DNA of 7,591 nucleotides from DASUFH01 sp036274645 (GTDB taxonomy: Bacteria > Acidobacteriota > Terriglobia > 20CM-2-55-15): positions 1 through 7,591 of the forward strand of contig DASUFH010000018.1 in assembly GCA_036274645.1 (NCBI GenBank), read 5' to 3'. How positions within the stretch are numbered: the first letter of the stretch is position 1; every line of letters starts with the position of its first letter. A program made the position numbers and the translations under genes. The notes beneath the pieces are model-generated. The model was not told the origin of the DNA, ran no database searches, and saw only the letters and a list, made by a program, of their open reading frames with translations. Shown here piece after piece: positions 5,917-7,591 of the stretch.

Positions 5917-7591
5917 TCAACCGACTACCTGTGTGCCGGCGGCGGGGCCGCCCCGATCAACGGCGTGAGCGACCGCCAGAGGAAATTCCAGCCGGAAGAC
6001 GGTGCCTTCTCCCACCCGGCTTTCCGCGGCAATGCTGCCGTGATGTTCCGTAACAATCCCATAGCTGACGGAAAGTCCGAGGCCCGTTCCCTTGCCGGCA
6101 GGCTTGGTGGTAAAGAAGGGATCATAGATCTTATCGAGATTTTCGTTGCGGATACCGCTTCCTGTGTCCTCAACAAAGACGTCCAGTCTCCCATTATTCG
6201 ACGAAGTTCGGATCGTTAGACGTCCACCCGTCGACATGGCGTCTTTGGCGTTAAGAAAAAGATTCAGGAAGACCTGCTGGAGACGTCCCGGGTTTCCCTG
6301 GACCACGGCCTGGCCGGCCTGAAAGTCCCGCTGAATCTTGATGCCGGCGCTGACGAAATGGTGCTCGACCAGCAGGATGGTGTCATCGATCACATTATGG
6401 ATGTCCGTCGGGGCGAAATGCGTCGGGCTGGTCCGCGAAAAGCTCAGGAGGCCGTTGACGATTTCCGATGCGCGGAACGTCTGTTTAGTAATCTTCTCGA
6501 GAAGCTTGAATCGGGCGTCCTCCGGACCGATGGCCTTGCCGAGCAGCTGGGAACAATTGGAAATCACCGCCAGTGGCGTGTTGACTTCGTGAGCAACTCC
6601 GGCGGCCAGCAGGCCAATGGATGTGAGCTTCTCGTTCTGGATCAGCTGGCTTTCCAGCCGAACCCGATCCGTAATGTCGTCGACGATGATGAGGGCTCCG
6701 CGGGTCAGACCGGACTTATCCACGAGCGGGGTCGATGAGATATTCACGGTCGAGTTATTCCAGGAGTACTTGTAGAGCCGGCGGGTTTCCGCAAGCCGAT
6801 CCAGAATCGGCCCGGGAATCGCCTCCTCGGTCGTCCGGCCGATGACGGAATCCCGGTCGACCCCTGTGAGATGCTCCAGCGCCCGATTCCATCCCGCCAC
6901 GCGGCCGTGTTCATCCGCGACAACGACACCCACATCAATGGACTCGACGATGTTCTCGCTGAAGTCCTTGAGGGTCTGGTATTCAAAGGCCTCCTGCTCG
7001 AGTGAACGATAGAGCCGCGCGTTTTCCAGCGCGATGCCGACGTAGTCGGCGACGGTCTGAACCAGTTCGAGATCTTCGCTCGTCAAATGGGAGCCGCCGG
7101 GAGTCTGGCCAAGGCCGATATAGGCGATCAGCCGGTCCTTGACGTGGCAGGGGACAAAGTAGTGCAGACCGGAAACGCCCCTTTCGATAAAGACGTAATC
7201 GCTGTCCGCCTGCTCTGCCGGAAAATCGATTTCCAGGGATGGCGGCGCATTTTCGCCCAGGGACCGCGCCAGAATGAAATGTCCGGTCTGAACCGGGCTT
7301 TCCAGGAAGATTGCGACGCGTTCCACCAGCAGCGCCCGATTCAGGCGATCGAGAATGTGATCGAGCATCGCCTCGATGTGGACTTCCGAACCCAGCGTTC
7401 GCCCAAAGTCGATCAAGGTCTGCCGGACATCGTAGCGGCCGCGATAGAAGAACTTGTCGAGCCAGATATGAAATTGATCCTTGATCGGCGCAAACAGCAC
7501 AGCGGCCACAATGATGGCGATGAACCTGGCCGCTGCGCCGACCACGGGAAATCCGGCCCCGAGCATGTCGCCGATGAGCGCCACCACTATG
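5917..7591 (-). CDS. Sensor histidine kinase, membrane-linked GAF-PAS-HisKA-HATPase (5' partial)
   Basis: The frame is open to the window edge (an ATA codon precedes the first possible start), so the N-terminus is missing. Numbering from the GTG at 7587, residues about 12-36 are a membrane helix, probably the last of several. It is followed by a linker, APIKDQFHIWLDKFFYRGRYD, of a kind I associate with multi-pass membrane kinases. A GAF domain covers about 58-190, a PAS domain about 207-308 (ending in DDITDRVRLE), and HisKA has phosphoacceptor H333 in AAGVAHEVNTPL. The ATPase domain shows the N box (LNLFLNAKDAM, N446), G1 EDTGSGI (473-479), the F box YDPFFTTK and G2 GKGTGLGLS (498-506). All catalytic boxes are intact, so it should autophosphorylate and pass phosphate to the adjacent regulator. 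The stop codon at 5917-5919 touches the regulator's start. The signal is unknown; the membrane part together with GAF and PAS allows both external and internal cues. The architecture loosely recalls PrsK-type kinases, but nothing here links it to exosortase genes. Confidence 0.93.
   Translation of the reverse strand, partial: IVVALIGDMLGAGFPVVGAAARFIAIIVAAVLFAPIKDQFHIWLDKFFYRGRYDVRQTLIDFGRTLGSEVHIEAMLDHILDRLNRALLVERVAIFLESPVQTGHFILARSLGENAPPSLEIDFPAEQADSDYVFIERGVSGLHYFVPCHVKDRLIAYIGLGQTPGGSHLTSEDLELVQTVADYVGIALENARLYRSLEQEAFEYQTLKDFSENIVESIDVGVVVADEHGRVAGWNRALEHLTGVDRDSVIGRTTEEAIPGPILDRLAETRRLYKYSWNNSTVNISSTPLVDKSGLTRGALIIVDDITDRVRLESQLIQNEKLTSIGLLAAGVAHEVNTPLAVISNCSQLLGKAIGPEDARFKLLEKITKQTFRASEIVNGLLSFSRTSPTHFAPTDIHNVIDDTILLVEHHFVSAGIKIQRDFQAGQAVVQGNPGRLQQVFLNLFLNAKDAMSTGGRLTIRTSSNNGRLDVFVEDTGSGIRNENLDKIYDPFFTTKPAGKGTGLGLSVSYGIVTEHHGSIAAESRVGEGTVFRLEFPLAVAHAVDRGGPAAGTQVVG

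Overview
The window is a GC-rich bacterial segment, densely coding, with five protein genes, short intergenic gaps and no RNA gene, CRISPR array or transposase that I can see. The mix of a GCS2-type ligase domain fused to CBS domains, a secreted DUF3604 protein and a sigma-54 two-component pair suggests a soil or sediment bacterium of the Acidobacteriota or a deltaproteobacteria-like lineage. This is an inference from gene content only and the taxon is not settled.

Left part, plus strand (1-4400): the 3' part of a glutamate-cysteine-ligase-like (GCS2) protein with two C-terminal CBS domains (1-1155, cut by the window edge), then an AstE/AspA-family zinc amidohydrolase (1276-2421), then a secreted or lipid-anchored DUF3604 metallohydrolase-like protein (2478-4400). 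The first two families form and break amide bonds respectively, so their adjacency suggests a small amide-metabolism module, with the CBS pair as a possible adenine-nucleotide sensor. The DUF3604 gene has its own strong Shine-Dalgarno site and may be co-transcribed, but its substrate is unknown.

Right part, minus strand (4490-7591): a membrane-linked sensor histidine kinase (GAF-PAS-HisKA-HATPase, 5' end outside the window), followed directly and probably translationally coupled by an NtrC-type sigma-54 response regulator. The two form one operon that converges on the left gene block. The regulator's AAA+ domain carries GAFTSA in place of the consensus GAFTGA. No convincing -24/-12 promoter was found in the window, so the target genes are unknown.

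Between the genes there are three copies of a 28-29 bp palindromic repeat (core GGGCGGTC/GACCGCCC). Two form an inverted pair between genes 1 and 2, an arrangement like a REPIN. The third, carrying an extra internal 10-bp duplication, sits between the convergent genes. This repeat family is the clearest structure that the genes do not explain.
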